64,000 bases of DNA, from contig JACKPW010000025.1 of assembly GCA_024233215.1 (NCBI GenBank), positions 1 through 64,000 of the forward strand, in the 5' to 3' direction. Below are positions 50,124-59,411 of this stretch, piece after piece (the stretch's first letter is position 1; each line of letters opens with the position of its first letter). The translations under genes and the position numbers were made by a program. Below the pieces are notes generated by a model. It did no database searches, was not told the DNA's origin, and was given only the letters and a program-made list of their open reading frames with translations. This stretch comes from Verrucomicrobiales bacterium (GTDB lineage Bacteria > Verrucomicrobiota > Verrucomicrobiia > Limisphaerales > J093).

Positions 50124-52154
50124 TCAGGCTTTCTCCACCCGGACAAAGACCGGTTCACTGAGGCTGGCGGGGCCGACTTCGCCGTGCCGCCAGAGGGCTT
50201 GTTTCACGTGACGCAGGAAGAACGGGACGTAGACGGTGCCGGCGCGGACTTCGCCGGTGACGCGGGCGGTGGTGCGCACGCGTTCCTGGGCTGAGACCAG
50301 GTCGATGGGCTGCCCGTTGCGGATGCCCGCCTCCCGGGCGTCCCCATCGTTGATTTCCACGAAGCCTTCCGGGTAGTCGAGCAGCAGGACCTTGTGTTCC
50401 CGACGCAGGGTTTCGCTGTTCTGAATGAGCACGTTGCGGTGCCAGTAGTAGAGCGACTGGCCGACCACGAGGGCATACGGAAACTCGCCGTTGCCCCGGG
50501 GGGTGTGCCGGACGGGGCGGGGGAGGGGGCGGAAACGAAATGCTCCCGCCGGGATGCCCTCCTCGAAGAGGCGTTGTGATCCGAGGGGTTTGTCGGCGGT
50601 GCAGGGCCATTGCCGGCCGTAGTCGCGGGCCAGGTTGCGATAGGTCACGCCGCCGTAGATCGGGGTCACGCGCGCGATTTCCCGCATCACCTCCGCGGCA
50701 CTCTGGTAGGTCCAGTCGGCTCCCAAGGCCCGGGCCACCTCGGTCAGTTGACGCCACGCCGGCAGGGGACCCTCCGGCGGTTCCACCACCTTGCCGGTGA
50801 GTTGAACCCGGCGGTCCGTGCTGGTGAACGTGACTTCCTCCTCGCCGAAAGCCACCACCGGCAGCACGACGTGCGCGTAGTCCATCGTGGCCACGGGGAA
50901 CAGGTGCTGCATCACCACGAGGTCCATCTGTTCCAGGGCACGGGCGGCGTCGCAGAACGTGGCGGTGGTGACCGGGTCATAGCGGCAAAGCCAGGCGGCC
51001 CTGACCGGTCCGCCCTCCCGCAGACAGGCCCGCGCGCCCATGCCGGGCGTTTCCGGCAGGGACGTGTTCCAATGCCGCTCAAAGCGCTTTCGCGCGGTCG
51101 GATCGCCGACCTTCGCATATCCCGGCAGACGGTCCGGCAGCACCCCCATGTCGCCGCATCCCTGGAGGTTGTTCTGCTCGGTGAGTGCGAAGATGCCGGA
51201 GCCGGGCCGCCCCACGTGGCCGCCGAGCAACGCCAGGTTGACCATCGCACGAATGCTGTCCGGGTGGCGGGTCTCGCTGCCGGTGGAATAGAGCATCGAC
51301 ACCCGCCTGGCCTGGCCACACGCCAGGGCCGCGGCCTCGATCTCGTCCGCCGGCACCCCGCACGTCTCGGCGACGGCCAGCAGATCGTATTCCCGTGCGT
51401 TTTCGGCGAACCCCTCAAAATCGCGGCAATGCGCCCTGATGAACCGCTGATCGACCAGACCCCGATCCAACAGCACCTTGGCCATCGCGCCGTACAGCAG
51501 GGTGTCCGTGCCCGGTCGCAGCTGAAGGAAATGATCGGCGCTTTCGGCCACGCGATGTTTGCGGGCGTCGATGACAATGAGCTTCGCGCCGTTGAGCCGG
51601 GCGCGCATGACCCAGCCCCCAATGGTGGGCAGTTGGACGGCCAGATCCACGCCGTCGACGAGGATGACCTCGCTCTGAGCCAGATCCCCGATGGTTCCGG
51701 TGGTGGCGGGCCAGCCGAGCATCTCCTCGAGAACGTCGATGCTGTTATTGGTGTACACGCCGGTGCCGTGATTGACATTGTTCGTGCCGATCACCGCCCG
51801 CGCGAGCTTCTGGAGCAGGTAGCTTTCCTCGTTGGAACAGCGGGGGGCGTTGAAGAAGGCGAACGCCTCGGGGCCGTGCGCCTTTCGGATTTCCCGCATC
51901 CGGCCGGCGATGAAGGCGAAGGCCTCCTCCCAACTGACTTCCGTCAGTTCGCCGTTCCGGCGGAGCAACGGACGCCGCAGCCGGTCCGGAGAACTGGCCA
52001 CCTCGTGGACGTTCCAACCCCGCAGGCAGATGCGCCCCTCGTTCGAGGGATGCGACATGCTCGGGTAAACGCCGGTGATGCGATTACCCGCGGTGGTGAG
52101 GTAGATCCCGCAACCGACACCGCAGAACGTGCAGGTGGTCAGGCTATGCGCCAT
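50124..52154 (-). CDS. Molybdopterin oxidoreductase, FdhA/FdhF-like but lacking catalytic residues
   Basis: 676 residues; ATG 52154 has AAGGAGGT ahead of it. [4Fe-4S] ligands Cys8, Cys11, Cys15 and Cys43, and bis-MGD-binding blocks as in FdhF (RAVIGTNNVN, EQNNLQGCGDMGVLPD, DYPEGFVEINDGDA). Aligned to E. coli FdhF, the Mo-ligand Sec140 is Tyr134, His141 is Thr135 and Arg333 is Thr325. All three formate-handling residues are gone, so formate oxidation is unlikely; the frame has no in-frame TGA there. First gene of the hydrogenase operon. It may oxidise another substrate or act as an electron-carrying subunit like NuoG. Confidence 0.88.
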   Translation of the reverse strand: MAHSLTTCTFCGVGCGIYLTTAGNRITGVYPSMSHPSNEGRICLRGWNVHEVASSPDRLRRPLLRRNGELTEVSWEEAFAFIAGRMREIRKAHGPEAFAFFNAPRCSNEESYLLQKLARAVIGTNNVNHGTGVYTNNSIDVLEEMLGWPATTGTIGDLAQSEVILVDGVDLAVQLPTIGGWVMRARLNGAKLIVIDARKHRVAESADHFLQLRPGTDTLLYGAMAKVLLDRGLVDQRFIRAHCRDFEGFAENAREYDLLAVAETCGVPADEIEAAALACGQARRVSMLYSTGSETRHPDSIRAMVNLALLGGHVGRPGSGIFALTEQNNLQGCGDMGVLPDRLPGYAKVGDPTARKRFERHWNTSLPETPGMGARACLREGGPVRAAWLCRYDPVTTATFCDAARALEQMDLVVMQHLFPVATMDYAHVVLPVVAFGEEEVTFTSTDRRVQLTGKVVEPPEGPLPAWRQLTEVARALGADWTYQSAAEVMREIARVTPIYGGVTYRNLARDYGRQWPCTADKPLGSQRLFEEGIPAGAFRFRPLPRPVRHTPRGNGEFPYALVVGQSLYYWHRNVLIQNSETLRREHKVLLLDYPEGFVEINDGDAREAGIRNGQPIDLVSAQERVRTTARVTGEVRAGTVYVPFFLRHVKQALWRHGEVGPASLSEPVFVRVEKA

Positions 52155-52681
52155 GCGACCTCCTTGATTCACCCGATGCTCTGTCGGTCTTTGTCTTGAA
52201 TCCGGTCATCGTTACCTGGCCTGCCGGCGGACGGACTGGAGTGACCGCTTCCAGCACTGCCAGCCGCCTGGTGGCACGCAGCGTGGGGAGCTTCGGGAAT
52301 TCCACGGCGCCTGACTAAACCCTGCTTGTCATTCTGTGAGCTTTTATTGCCATGCGTAGCTATTAGAAGACCTGCTCTAGCATAAGTCAGGTGAGAGTTG
52401 CGTCCCCCGTGGGCCGGCAGCCGGGGACGTCCGTCCGCGCATGAGTTTCGGGGGGTCAATGCATTGTCGGTGGCCTGGAGGGTGGAAGGCCGTTGACCGC
52501 CGGCCGCTTGAGCTTCCCGACGCGGGTGAAGGGGCCCCTCGAACCGAGGCCGAACGACTGAAGAACCGCCTCACGAAGAAGTCCGCTTCCACGGTGAGTT
52601 CTTTTTGTGGGTAATCATTCTTCTCTCATCTGAGGCTTTGTCTTGCCGGTTTTGCTCAACCGGGGTGCAATTCGCCTTGTC
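52155..52681. other. Divergent intergenic region upstream of the hydrogenase operon
   Basis: 527 nt, with an AT-richer patch at 52320-52390 that is the likely promoter area for the minus-strand operon. No convincing -35/-10 pair or sigma-54 site, no gene and no structured RNA recognised. Confidence 0.5.
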
Positions 52682-53698
52682 ATGAAGCTGGATGGATTCG
52701 TTGCCCTGGGAACCGGTTGCTTGCTGAGCCTCAACTCTGTGACGGCTGAGCCTCCGGTGGACCTCACCGCCGCTCTGGTTCCACCCGATGAGTTGCGCCT
52801 GTCCTGGATCACGGTTGCCGGTGAGTCCTACCAGGTCACGAGTTGCACGCAGATCGACGGGGCGTGGACCGTGTATGCGACCGATCCGGCGGTTCTCCTC
52901 GCCGAGGGTGAGGAACTCTCCGTCGACGTTCCCGTCGAGGATGGGATGCGTTTCTTTCGGGTGGTTCGTCTCGAATCCGGTCCGCAACCCGTCGCCGGAA
53001 TGGTGTGGATTCCGGCGGGAACGTTCGTGATGGGAAGCCCCGACAGTGAGGAGGGCCGGTATCCCGAAGAGGGGCCGCAAACGGAAGTGACTTTGACGAC
53101 GGGATTCTGGATGGGCAGTTGCGAGGTCACCCAGGCGGAGTATCAGGCGGTGCGCGGGGACAATCCCTCGAGTTGGGAGGGGGAGGACCTGCCGGTGGAG
53201 AACGTGAACTGGATGGACGCGGTGGCCTATTGCGAGGAACTGACCCAGCAGGAACGCGAGGCGGAAAGGCTGCCCGAGGGGTGGGAATACCGCCTCCCGA
53301 CCGAAGCGCAGTGGGAGTATGCGTGTCGGGCTGGCACGACGACGCGTTTCAGTTTTGGCGATGAGGATTCCGACCTGGGGCAGTACGCCTGGTTTGGGTT
53401 TGGCAGCGACAACCTCGAACTTCGCACGCATCCGGTGGGACAGAAGCTGCCCAATGCATGGGGGCTTTATGATATGCACGGAAACGTGTCGGAATGGTGT
53501 GCGGACTGGCAGGGCCCCTACGCCGGTGGAGGGGTGGTCGATCCCACGGGCCCGGCTACGGGCATTGGGCGCGTGTGCCGGGGGGGGATGTGGATCAACC
53601 CTCCGCGGATGTGTCGTTGTGCGGGTCGTGCCGGAACGATTCCGGCAACCAGGCGTAACTTCATTGGCTTCCGCGTGGTCCTGGTTGCAGTTTCCTGA
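52682..53698 (+). CDS. Secreted SUMF1/FGE-like (formylglycine-generating enzyme fold) protein
   Basis: 338 residues. Signal peptide (FVALGTGCLLSLNSVTA), a short beta domain with the ESYQVTSCTQIDGAW pattern of verrucomicrobial secreted proteins, then a complete SUMF1 domain from about residue 100: MVWIPAGTFVMGSPDSE, CEVTQAEYQAV, LPTEAQWEYACRAGT, DMHGNVSEWCADW, CRGGMWINPPRMCRC, FIGFRVV. Most such domains are not true sulfatase activators. The two cysteines of the real copper site cannot be confirmed by eye. No sulfatase adjoins. Confidence 0.83.
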   Translation: MKLDGFVALGTGCLLSLNSVTAEPPVDLTAALVPPDELRLSWITVAGESYQVTSCTQIDGAWTVYATDPAVLLAEGEELSVDVPVEDGMRFFRVVRLESGPQPVAGMVWIPAGTFVMGSPDSEEGRYPEEGPQTEVTLTTGFWMGSCEVTQAEYQAVRGDNPSSWEGEDLPVENVNWMDAVAYCEELTQQEREAERLPEGWEYRLPTEAQWEYACRAGTTTRFSFGDEDSDLGQYAWFGFGSDNLELRTHPVGQKLPNAWGLYDMHGNVSEWCADWQGPYAGGGVVDPTGPATGIGRVCRGGMWINPPRMCRCAGRAGTIPATRRNFIGFRVVLVAVS

Positions 53699-53777
53699 GG
53701 ACTCGGGAGCGACGGGGTTGGTTGGGACCCGCGATTCTCTGCTGGTCAGAGCCCGCTTTTTCGCCATTCTTTGGCGC

Positions 53778-54707
53778 GTGTCCGATCCCGTCATTGAGAC
53801 GCAGCAACTGGTGAAACGCTACGGTCGCCTGGCGGCGCTGGATGGCGTGGACATCCGGTTGGAGCCGGGCGCGATTGGATTGCTGGGTCCGAACGGGGCG
53901 GGCAAATCCACCCTGATCAAGTGCCTGCTGAGTCTGCAGTCGTTCACCAGCGGTGAGGCCCGCCTGTTGGGGCGGCCGGTCCGGAAGGAAGGTCGGGAGA
54001 TCCGGCGCCGCGTGGGTTACACACCCGAGCAGGACTGCCACATCCCGGGCATGGCCGGCTGCGAGTACGTGACGTACTGCGCGCAACTTTCCGGGCTGCC
54101 GTTCCGCGACGCCCGGCAGCGGGCCCACGAGATGCTGGACTTCGTCGGCATGGGCCAGGAGCGCTACCGGAAGATCGAGACCTATTCGACCGGGATGCGC
54201 CAGCGGTTGAAGCTGGCGCAGGCCATCGTCCATGATCCGGAGATCGTGTTCCTCGACGAACCCACCAACGGCCTGGACCCGAAGGGGCAGGGTCAGATTC
54301 TGGACCTCATTCGCGGGCTTTGGGAGGTGCACGGGATCACGGTGGTGCTTTCCACTCATCTCCTGCATGACGTGGACCGGATATGCGACCAGATCCTCCT
54401 GCTGGCGCAGGGGCGGATTCTCGTGCACGACACGCTGGAGAACCTCAAGGCCCGGCGTAAGGGGGCTGCGGAAGTGGCCGTCAACGGGCGGGAACAGGAA
54501 ACCATCACCGCGTTCGAGCACCAGGGTTGGGCTTGTGAATTGCAGCCGAACGGACGGATCCGGGTGGAGCACGGGGCGGGGGATTTGCGTCCGATGCTCG
54601 AGGTGTTACGGGCGGAGAAGGCGTCATTGATCGAGATCATCCCGAGCCCGAACGCGCTCGAGGAAATGTACGTGCAAGCCGTGGAGAACAGTCATGGCCC
54701 TGGTTGA
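53778..54707 (+). CDS. ABC transporter ATP-binding protein 1
   Basis: 309 residues from GTG 53778. Walker A GPNGAGKST near residue 38, ABC signature YSTGMRQRLKLAQ (SxGM variant), Walker B IVFLDEPTNGLDP, H-loop STHLLHDV. C-terminal about 80-residue regulatory domain as in ABC-2 exporters. First of four overlapping genes (ATPase, permease, ATPase, permease). Confidence 0.93.
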   Translation: MSDPVIETQQLVKRYGRLAALDGVDIRLEPGAIGLLGPNGAGKSTLIKCLLSLQSFTSGEARLLGRPVRKEGREIRRRVGYTPEQDCHIPGMAGCEYVTYCAQLSGLPFRDARQRAHEMLDFVGMGQERYRKIETYSTGMRQRLKLAQAIVHDPEIVFLDEPTNGLDPKGQGQILDLIRGLWEVHGITVVLSTHLLHDVDRICDQILLLAQGRILVHDTLENLKARRKGAAEVAVNGREQETITAFEHQGWACELQPNGRIRVEHGAGDLRPMLEVLRAEKASLIEIIPSPNALEEMYVQAVENSHGPG

Positions 54708-55689
54708 CACCGCGTATCGACACTGGACCGGCCGGCACCAGGGGCTCTGGTGGCGGCGCTGGGTGATCAGTGAGAACGGCATTCGCGCGAGTCTGGCGAA
54801 CCGCTGGATGCGTTATTTGCTGGTGGTTTGCTGGGTGTCCGCCCTGGTGGAGGTGGCGGCGCTGTTTTGCGTGGGACAGTTGCTGGTGGCGGACAGCCTG
54901 ATCGTCCGCCTGATCCCCAACACGGACGCGGCCATCCAGGCGTTTGTGAAGGGGCTGACCGGCTGGCTGGAACAACATCCGGAGGTGTCGGTCCGGACCA
55001 CCCAGAACCTCCTTTTCTACCAGTTCACCACCTTCCTGCTGAGCTTCAACCTGATCGTCATCACGTTGACCATCCCGCGCCTGATCACCCGGGACCTATC
55101 GAGTCACGCCATCGTGATTTATGCCTCAAAGGCGGTGGGCCGGTTGGACTATGTCATTGGCAAGCTCGGCATTGTGGTGGGCATGCTCACGCTGACCTGG
55201 CTGGGGCCGGTGGTGATGGCCTGGTTCCTGGGGAACCTGCTGGCGCCGGACTGGCACTTCTTCTGGCACGCCCGGGCGGCGCTGGGTCACGCCCTGTTGT
55301 TCGTAGGGTTGGGAATGCTTTTCCTGGGGGTGCTGGCCCTGGCCGTGTCCGCCGTGTCGGCCCGGAGCCGGGCGACCATCGGGCTCTGGCTGATCCTCTG
55401 GCTGGTGGGCAATGCCTTCGTTCCCTTTGCCGAACACTCCCGTCCCTGGTTGCGTCACCTCAGTTTCCGCCACAACCTCGACCAGGCCGCCGTGGCCATT
55501 TTCCAGCCGAAAGAGGATCTCCAACGGGCCCAGACCCAGATCCCGATTCTCGGCGACATTGTCCGTCGGATGACACGTCAGGGTCCGCGCCGCTGGCAGA
55601 CGGACGATGCCGGGAGCGCCTTTCTGGCTCTGGGGATCATGGTGTTCGCGTCGGGCCTGGTCCTCAGCTCACGCATCCAACGAGAATGA
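54694..55689 (+). CDS. ABC-2 type permease 1
   Basis: 331 residues with about six membrane helices and a long first periplasmic loop (about 70-105). No sequence motif beyond the ABC-2 pattern ITLTIPRLITRDLSSHAIVI (the coupling-helix area). Overlaps the preceding ATPase by 14 nt and the next by 4 nt. Confidence 0.85.
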   Translation: MALVDTAYRHWTGRHQGLWWRRWVISENGIRASLANRWMRYLLVVCWVSALVEVAALFCVGQLLVADSLIVRLIPNTDAAIQAFVKGLTGWLEQHPEVSVRTTQNLLFYQFTTFLLSFNLIVITLTIPRLITRDLSSHAIVIYASKAVGRLDYVIGKLGIVVGMLTLTWLGPVVMAWFLGNLLAPDWHFFWHARAALGHALLFVGLGMLFLGVLALAVSAVSARSRATIGLWLILWLVGNAFVPFAEHSRPWLRHLSFRHNLDQAAVAIFQPKEDLQRAQTQIPILGDIVRRMTRQGPRRWQTDDAGSAFLALGIMVFASGLVLSSRIQRE

Positions 55690-56612
55690 GCGCGATCATC
55701 GAGGGGAAGGAACTGAGCCGGTGGTACGGCATGGTGATGGGGTTGAACCACATCAGCTTCGAGGTGCGCCCCGGGTTGACCGGACTGGTTGGGCCGAACG
55801 GCGCCGGCAAGAGCACCCTGATCAATCTCGTCACCGGCCAGCTTCGCCCCAGCTCCGGCGACCTCCGGGTCTTCGGCGAGGTGCCCTGGAACAACCCGCG
55901 CCTGCTGCGTCGACTCGGCTTCTGCCCCGAGGGCGAAGCGGTCCACCAGGATGTCACTGCCCGCGACTGGCTGAAGGCGATGGGCCGGTTGACGGGCCTG
56001 GCCGGGGACGCCATTCGGCCGCGGATCGCGGAAGTGCTGCAACGGGTCCGGCTGCCGCGGGAGGCGTGGGACCGGCGGATGGGCCAGTTTTCCAAGGGCA
56101 TGCGGCAGCGGGTGAAACTCGCGCAGTCGCTGCTGCACGATCCGGACCTGCTGATCCTGGACGAGCCGATGAACGGGCTGGATCCGATGGGACGCCAGGA
56201 GGTGGCGCAGATCCTGCGGGAACTCGCGCGCTCGGGGAAGAGCATCCTGATCTCCAGCCACATTCTGGCCGAACTCGAGGCGTTGGCCCGCGATTTCCTG
56301 ATCCTGAACTGGGGCAAGATCCTGGCTTCCGGCACCCGGCAGGAGATCCGGGCGGACCTGAGCCAATGGTCCGAACAACTGCTGGTGCGGTGCGACGATC
56401 CGCAGCGGTTGGCCCGGCACCTGTTCGACGCCGGTGTGTTGCTGGGATTCGACCTCGACCTCGATGAGAAGCTGCTCCGGTTCCGGGTCCAGGATCCGCC
56501 GGCCTTTTATGACCGCTGGCTGGGGTTGTTGCTGGAAAGCGGCACGACCATTCACGAAATCCGCAGCGAAAGCCGGTCGCTGCGGCAAATCTTCGAGCGA
56601 GTCACCGCATGA
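55686..56612 (+). CDS. ABC transporter ATP-binding protein 2
   Basis: 308 residues. Walker A GPNGAGKSTL, signature FSKGMRQRVKLAQS, Walker B LLILDEPMNGLDP, H-loop SSHILAEL. Paralogue of the ATPase at 53778. Starts at ATGA with permease 1 and ends at ATGA with permease 2. Confidence 0.93.
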   Translation: MSAIIEGKELSRWYGMVMGLNHISFEVRPGLTGLVGPNGAGKSTLINLVTGQLRPSSGDLRVFGEVPWNNPRLLRRLGFCPEGEAVHQDVTARDWLKAMGRLTGLAGDAIRPRIAEVLQRVRLPREAWDRRMGQFSKGMRQRVKLAQSLLHDPDLLILDEPMNGLDPMGRQEVAQILRELARSGKSILISSHILAELEALARDFLILNWGKILASGTRQEIRADLSQWSEQLLVRCDDPQRLARHLFDAGVLLGFDLDLDEKLLRFRVQDPPAFYDRWLGLLLESGTTIHEIRSESRSLRQIFERVTA

Positions 56613-57421
56613 ACCCGGAACCCGCCACTCTTCCTGTGAGGGATGCGTCCGAACCGAAGCGCTGCCCCGGTTTCGCCGCTTCGGTGGGGGCATTATGGAC
56701 GCTGTTCTGGGGCGCGCTATGCACGGGACGCCGGGTTCCGTGGCTGCTGGCCCTGTTGTTCCTCCAACCGGTCTTTGCGTGGTTCAGCATCCCGGATCAG
56801 CGGGAGGGAGCCCTGCTCGAATGGACCGCGAATCTCTACCTGGGATTGATGATCCCGATCTACTGCCTGATGACCGGTGGTGGGTTGATCCGCGATGAGA
56901 CCCAGGCCGGCACGCTGGGGTATCTGCTCACCCGGCCGGTCTCGCGAGCCCGCATCTTTCTCGGCAAGTACCTCTGCCAGTTGTTCTGGGGGGAGATCAT
57001 CCTGGGGGCGAACAGCCTCTTTCTGGTTGTGGTGGCGTATGTCCGCGGGGTGGAATCCTGGCTGTCGATTGCCCCCGTGTTGCTGCTGACCCAACTGTTC
57101 GTTGTTCCGGCGTTCCTCGCCATCAGCGCCCTGCTGGGCTTGATCAGCCGGCGCTATGTCGTCCTGGGAGTGGTCTATGGGTTCCTCGTCGAGGTCGGGA
57201 TCGGCCAGATTCCCACGAACATCAACGTGCTCTCGGTGTCGCGCCATGCCCGGACGCTCATGGCCAACTCCACCGCGTTTGCCGACCGCTTCGGCTGGGA
57301 GGCCGAGGGAACCCTCTGGAGCGTCGCATCGCTGCTGATCATCACAGCGGTCTTTCTCGTTCTCGGCACGATCTGGTTCACGTTGCGTGAATTCAGCGGG
57401 CCGGAGGAGGAGAAGAAGTGA
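56609..57421 (+). CDS. ABC-2 type permease 2
   Basis: 270 residues, about six membrane helices, with the ABC-2 motif RDETQAGTLGYLLTRPVSRA. Last gene of the operon. The set of two different ATPases with two different permeases suggests a hetero-tetrameric exporter or two cooperating exporters; cargo unknown. Confidence 0.87.
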   Translation: MNPEPATLPVRDASEPKRCPGFAASVGALWTLFWGALCTGRRVPWLLALLFLQPVFAWFSIPDQREGALLEWTANLYLGLMIPIYCLMTGGGLIRDETQAGTLGYLLTRPVSRARIFLGKYLCQLFWGEIILGANSLFLVVVAYVRGVESWLSIAPVLLLTQLFVVPAFLAISALLGLISRRYVVLGVVYGFLVEVGIGQIPTNINVLSVSRHARTLMANSTAFADRFGWEAEGTLWSVASLLIITAVFLVLGTIWFTLREFSGPEEEKK

Positions 57422-57548
57422 GCGGCCGGGCGGGGGACGGGCTTTCGCGTCGGCCGGATCCCGCGACGTCGGCCCACGCAAGGTAATCCCGGGAGGGGGG
57501 CACTGTTCGCATCCATCTCCACTCACCCGTGTCAGTCAGATTCCGATC

Positions 57549-58997
57549 ATGAAACTGAAGTCGTTACTGGAACGTTGTCTCTTCCTGGCGGCCCTCGCCG
57601 TTCCGTTGGTGAGTGCGGAGACGGGCGGGTCCGCGAGGTTTCCCGTGCATGCCGTGGTGGATTTGGGACATCAATTCACGTTCTACGCCGACGGCCGCTT
57701 TCACCGCCAGTATCTGCCGGATCAGCCGTACGCAGCGAGTTGGGGCGCTCTGACCCATTACGATTTCTCCAATGCCAACCTGCTGATCCTGCCCGGGTGC
57801 GACCCGCACCTCGCCTATAACCCGGGTGATGTTGAGGTGATCCGGGGTTTCCTGGAACAGGGCGGCGGAGTGGTGCTCCTCGGAGAGTCGGCGAGCGAAC
57901 CGCAGAACGCCCTGGCGCGCGAACTGGGGTGCGAATTCACGAGGCGCGGCGTGTCGCCACTGCGATCCGATTCCCCATCGATCACCGGGAAGATCGAGGG
58001 AGGCGGCGACACCCTGAAGCTGGTTGAACCGGCGCGTTGGCAGGTACTGATCCGCGATGCGAACGGCGATCCCATCATGGCCCGGCGCGGTTCGGGCAAG
58101 GGAACCCTCCTTGTGGCCGCACGCGGTCTGGCGGGGCAGAATCCCAACGCCAGCGACAACATCAACGCGGCCTGGTGGCAGCCTTTGTTGATCGAACTGG
58201 CCGCCGGGAAGCGGGTGGATCCCGACCAGCCGTTTCGCAGCCGCGGATTGGACCAGATGGAAAACCGGGAGGACCTGGGCCCGATCACGTTGCTCTACAG
58301 CGATTACCTCAAGCCGTATGCGCAATCGATGGCGGACGTGTACCTGCGTTGCCGGCCGGTGATCGAGCGGCGCATGGGCGTGCCGCTTTCCGAGGGCATG
58401 GCGTCCACCATCGGATTGCTGGCGACGGGCGGAGGCGGGTTCTCGGGCGGCCGGATGCTTGGGTTGGCTGTGTTCTGGGGCGGATTTCCGGATCGCGAGG
58501 ACAGTATGATCGAGTTCGTCACCCATGAATCCGTCCATTCCTGGGTGTTGCCATTCGCCGAAATCTGGAACGAGCCGATCGCGACCTACGTCGGCAACCT
58601 GGTCATGATCGACATGGGCCACGAGGCCGAGGCCATGCGGCGGATTGAACGGACCATCGCCCGGGCCTCCCGGCTCGATCCCACGATGACACGCTACGAC
58701 CTCGATGGGAAGGGGGTGGAAGGCGCGCGGGAATTGAAGGCGGGCGAGGCGAATGACATCCACTGGGGTAAGACCTTCTGGATTCTCGAACAGCTGCGCC
58801 GGGAAGAGCCGGCCATCATCGCGCGTTACTTCCAGACCAAGCGTCGCCTGGCCACGCCGGACCGGATCAAGCGCTACGACGCCAACGCCACCGTGACGGT
58901 CCTGAGCATCGCCCTGAAACGCGACCTGTTCCCGTGGTTTGCGGAGCATGGGATCAAGGTCGACCGCGCATCCTCGCCACTTCCGCTGGAGTGGTAG
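57549..58997 (+). CDS. Secreted putative zinc metallopeptidase with GATase-like N-domain
   Basis: 482 residues. Signal peptide (LFLAALAVPLVSA). The N-terminal half (NLLILPGCDPHLAYNPGDVEVIRGFLEQGGGVVLLGE) has the flavodoxin/GATase-1-like pattern of ThuA or DUF4350 domains. The C-terminal half carries the HExxH zinc motif in FVTHESVHSWV with a downstream acid in WNEPIATYVGN, like gluzincin or M60-like peptidases. No family name assigned. Probably extracellular. Confidence 0.7.
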   Translation: MKLKSLLERCLFLAALAVPLVSAETGGSARFPVHAVVDLGHQFTFYADGRFHRQYLPDQPYAASWGALTHYDFSNANLLILPGCDPHLAYNPGDVEVIRGFLEQGGGVVLLGESASEPQNALARELGCEFTRRGVSPLRSDSPSITGKIEGGGDTLKLVEPARWQVLIRDANGDPIMARRGSGKGTLLVAARGLAGQNPNASDNINAAWWQPLLIELAAGKRVDPDQPFRSRGLDQMENREDLGPITLLYSDYLKPYAQSMADVYLRCRPVIERRMGVPLSEGMASTIGLLATGGGGFSGGRMLGLAVFWGGFPDREDSMIEFVTHESVHSWVLPFAEIWNEPIATYVGNLVMIDMGHEAEAMRRIERTIARASRLDPTMTRYDLDGKGVEGARELKAGEANDIHWGKTFWILEQLRREEPAIIARYFQTKRRLATPDRIKRYDANATVTVLSIALKRDLFPWFAEHGIKVDRASSPLPLEW

Positions 58998-59087
58998 GCG
59001 TCTCAGCGAGCGGAGCCTCGTCCGGTGTGGATTGATCGTGCAACCCGCAGGTGGACGCGGATGAACCACGCAGCGGGGGAAGGTTCT

Positions 59088-59143
59088 GAGTTCCGCCATC
59101 AGGCGTCTTGAGTGTCATGCCATGCCGCCTGATGGCGGAACTC
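59088..59143. repeat. Large inverted repeat (BIME-like)
   Basis: Perfect 18-bp arms (59088-59105 and 59126-59143, core TTCCGCCATCAGGCG) around a 20-nt spacer, in the 414-nt gap after the metallopeptidase. No T-run follows. Nothing else is seen in 58998-59411 apart from a Shine-Dalgarno (AAAGGAGA) for the next gene. Confidence 0.85.
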
Positions 59144-59411
59144 CAAACGGGTTTCAGCTGACCGGCGTTCCGTAATTCAGCCTGGGACTCGTGGAACTCG
59201 TCCCTCCATCTGGGGGGTGTTGGCATCGAGCGGTCGGCCTCGTCCCTGGGCTGCATGACGTGGATCTCTCTCGATGGCGTGTGCTTTCAACGCGGGGCGG
59301 TTTGTCCGGCGATAAGGAACACCTTGCCCACGTCGTTTCACGGATTAGAATGGGCCGCATCCGTTCCATGCGATGGTGTTCTGAGAAATCACTGAAACGA
59401 AAGGAGACCCG

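Noticed and set aside
50124..52154. Selenocysteine in the FdhA-like protein
   Set aside because: No in-frame TGA exists; the position aligned with Sec140 of FdhF is a tyrosine codon.
50610..52199. Long plus-strand open frame opposite the FdhA-like gene
   Set aside because: Antisense to a clearly conserved molybdopterin oxidoreductase; low-complexity composition.
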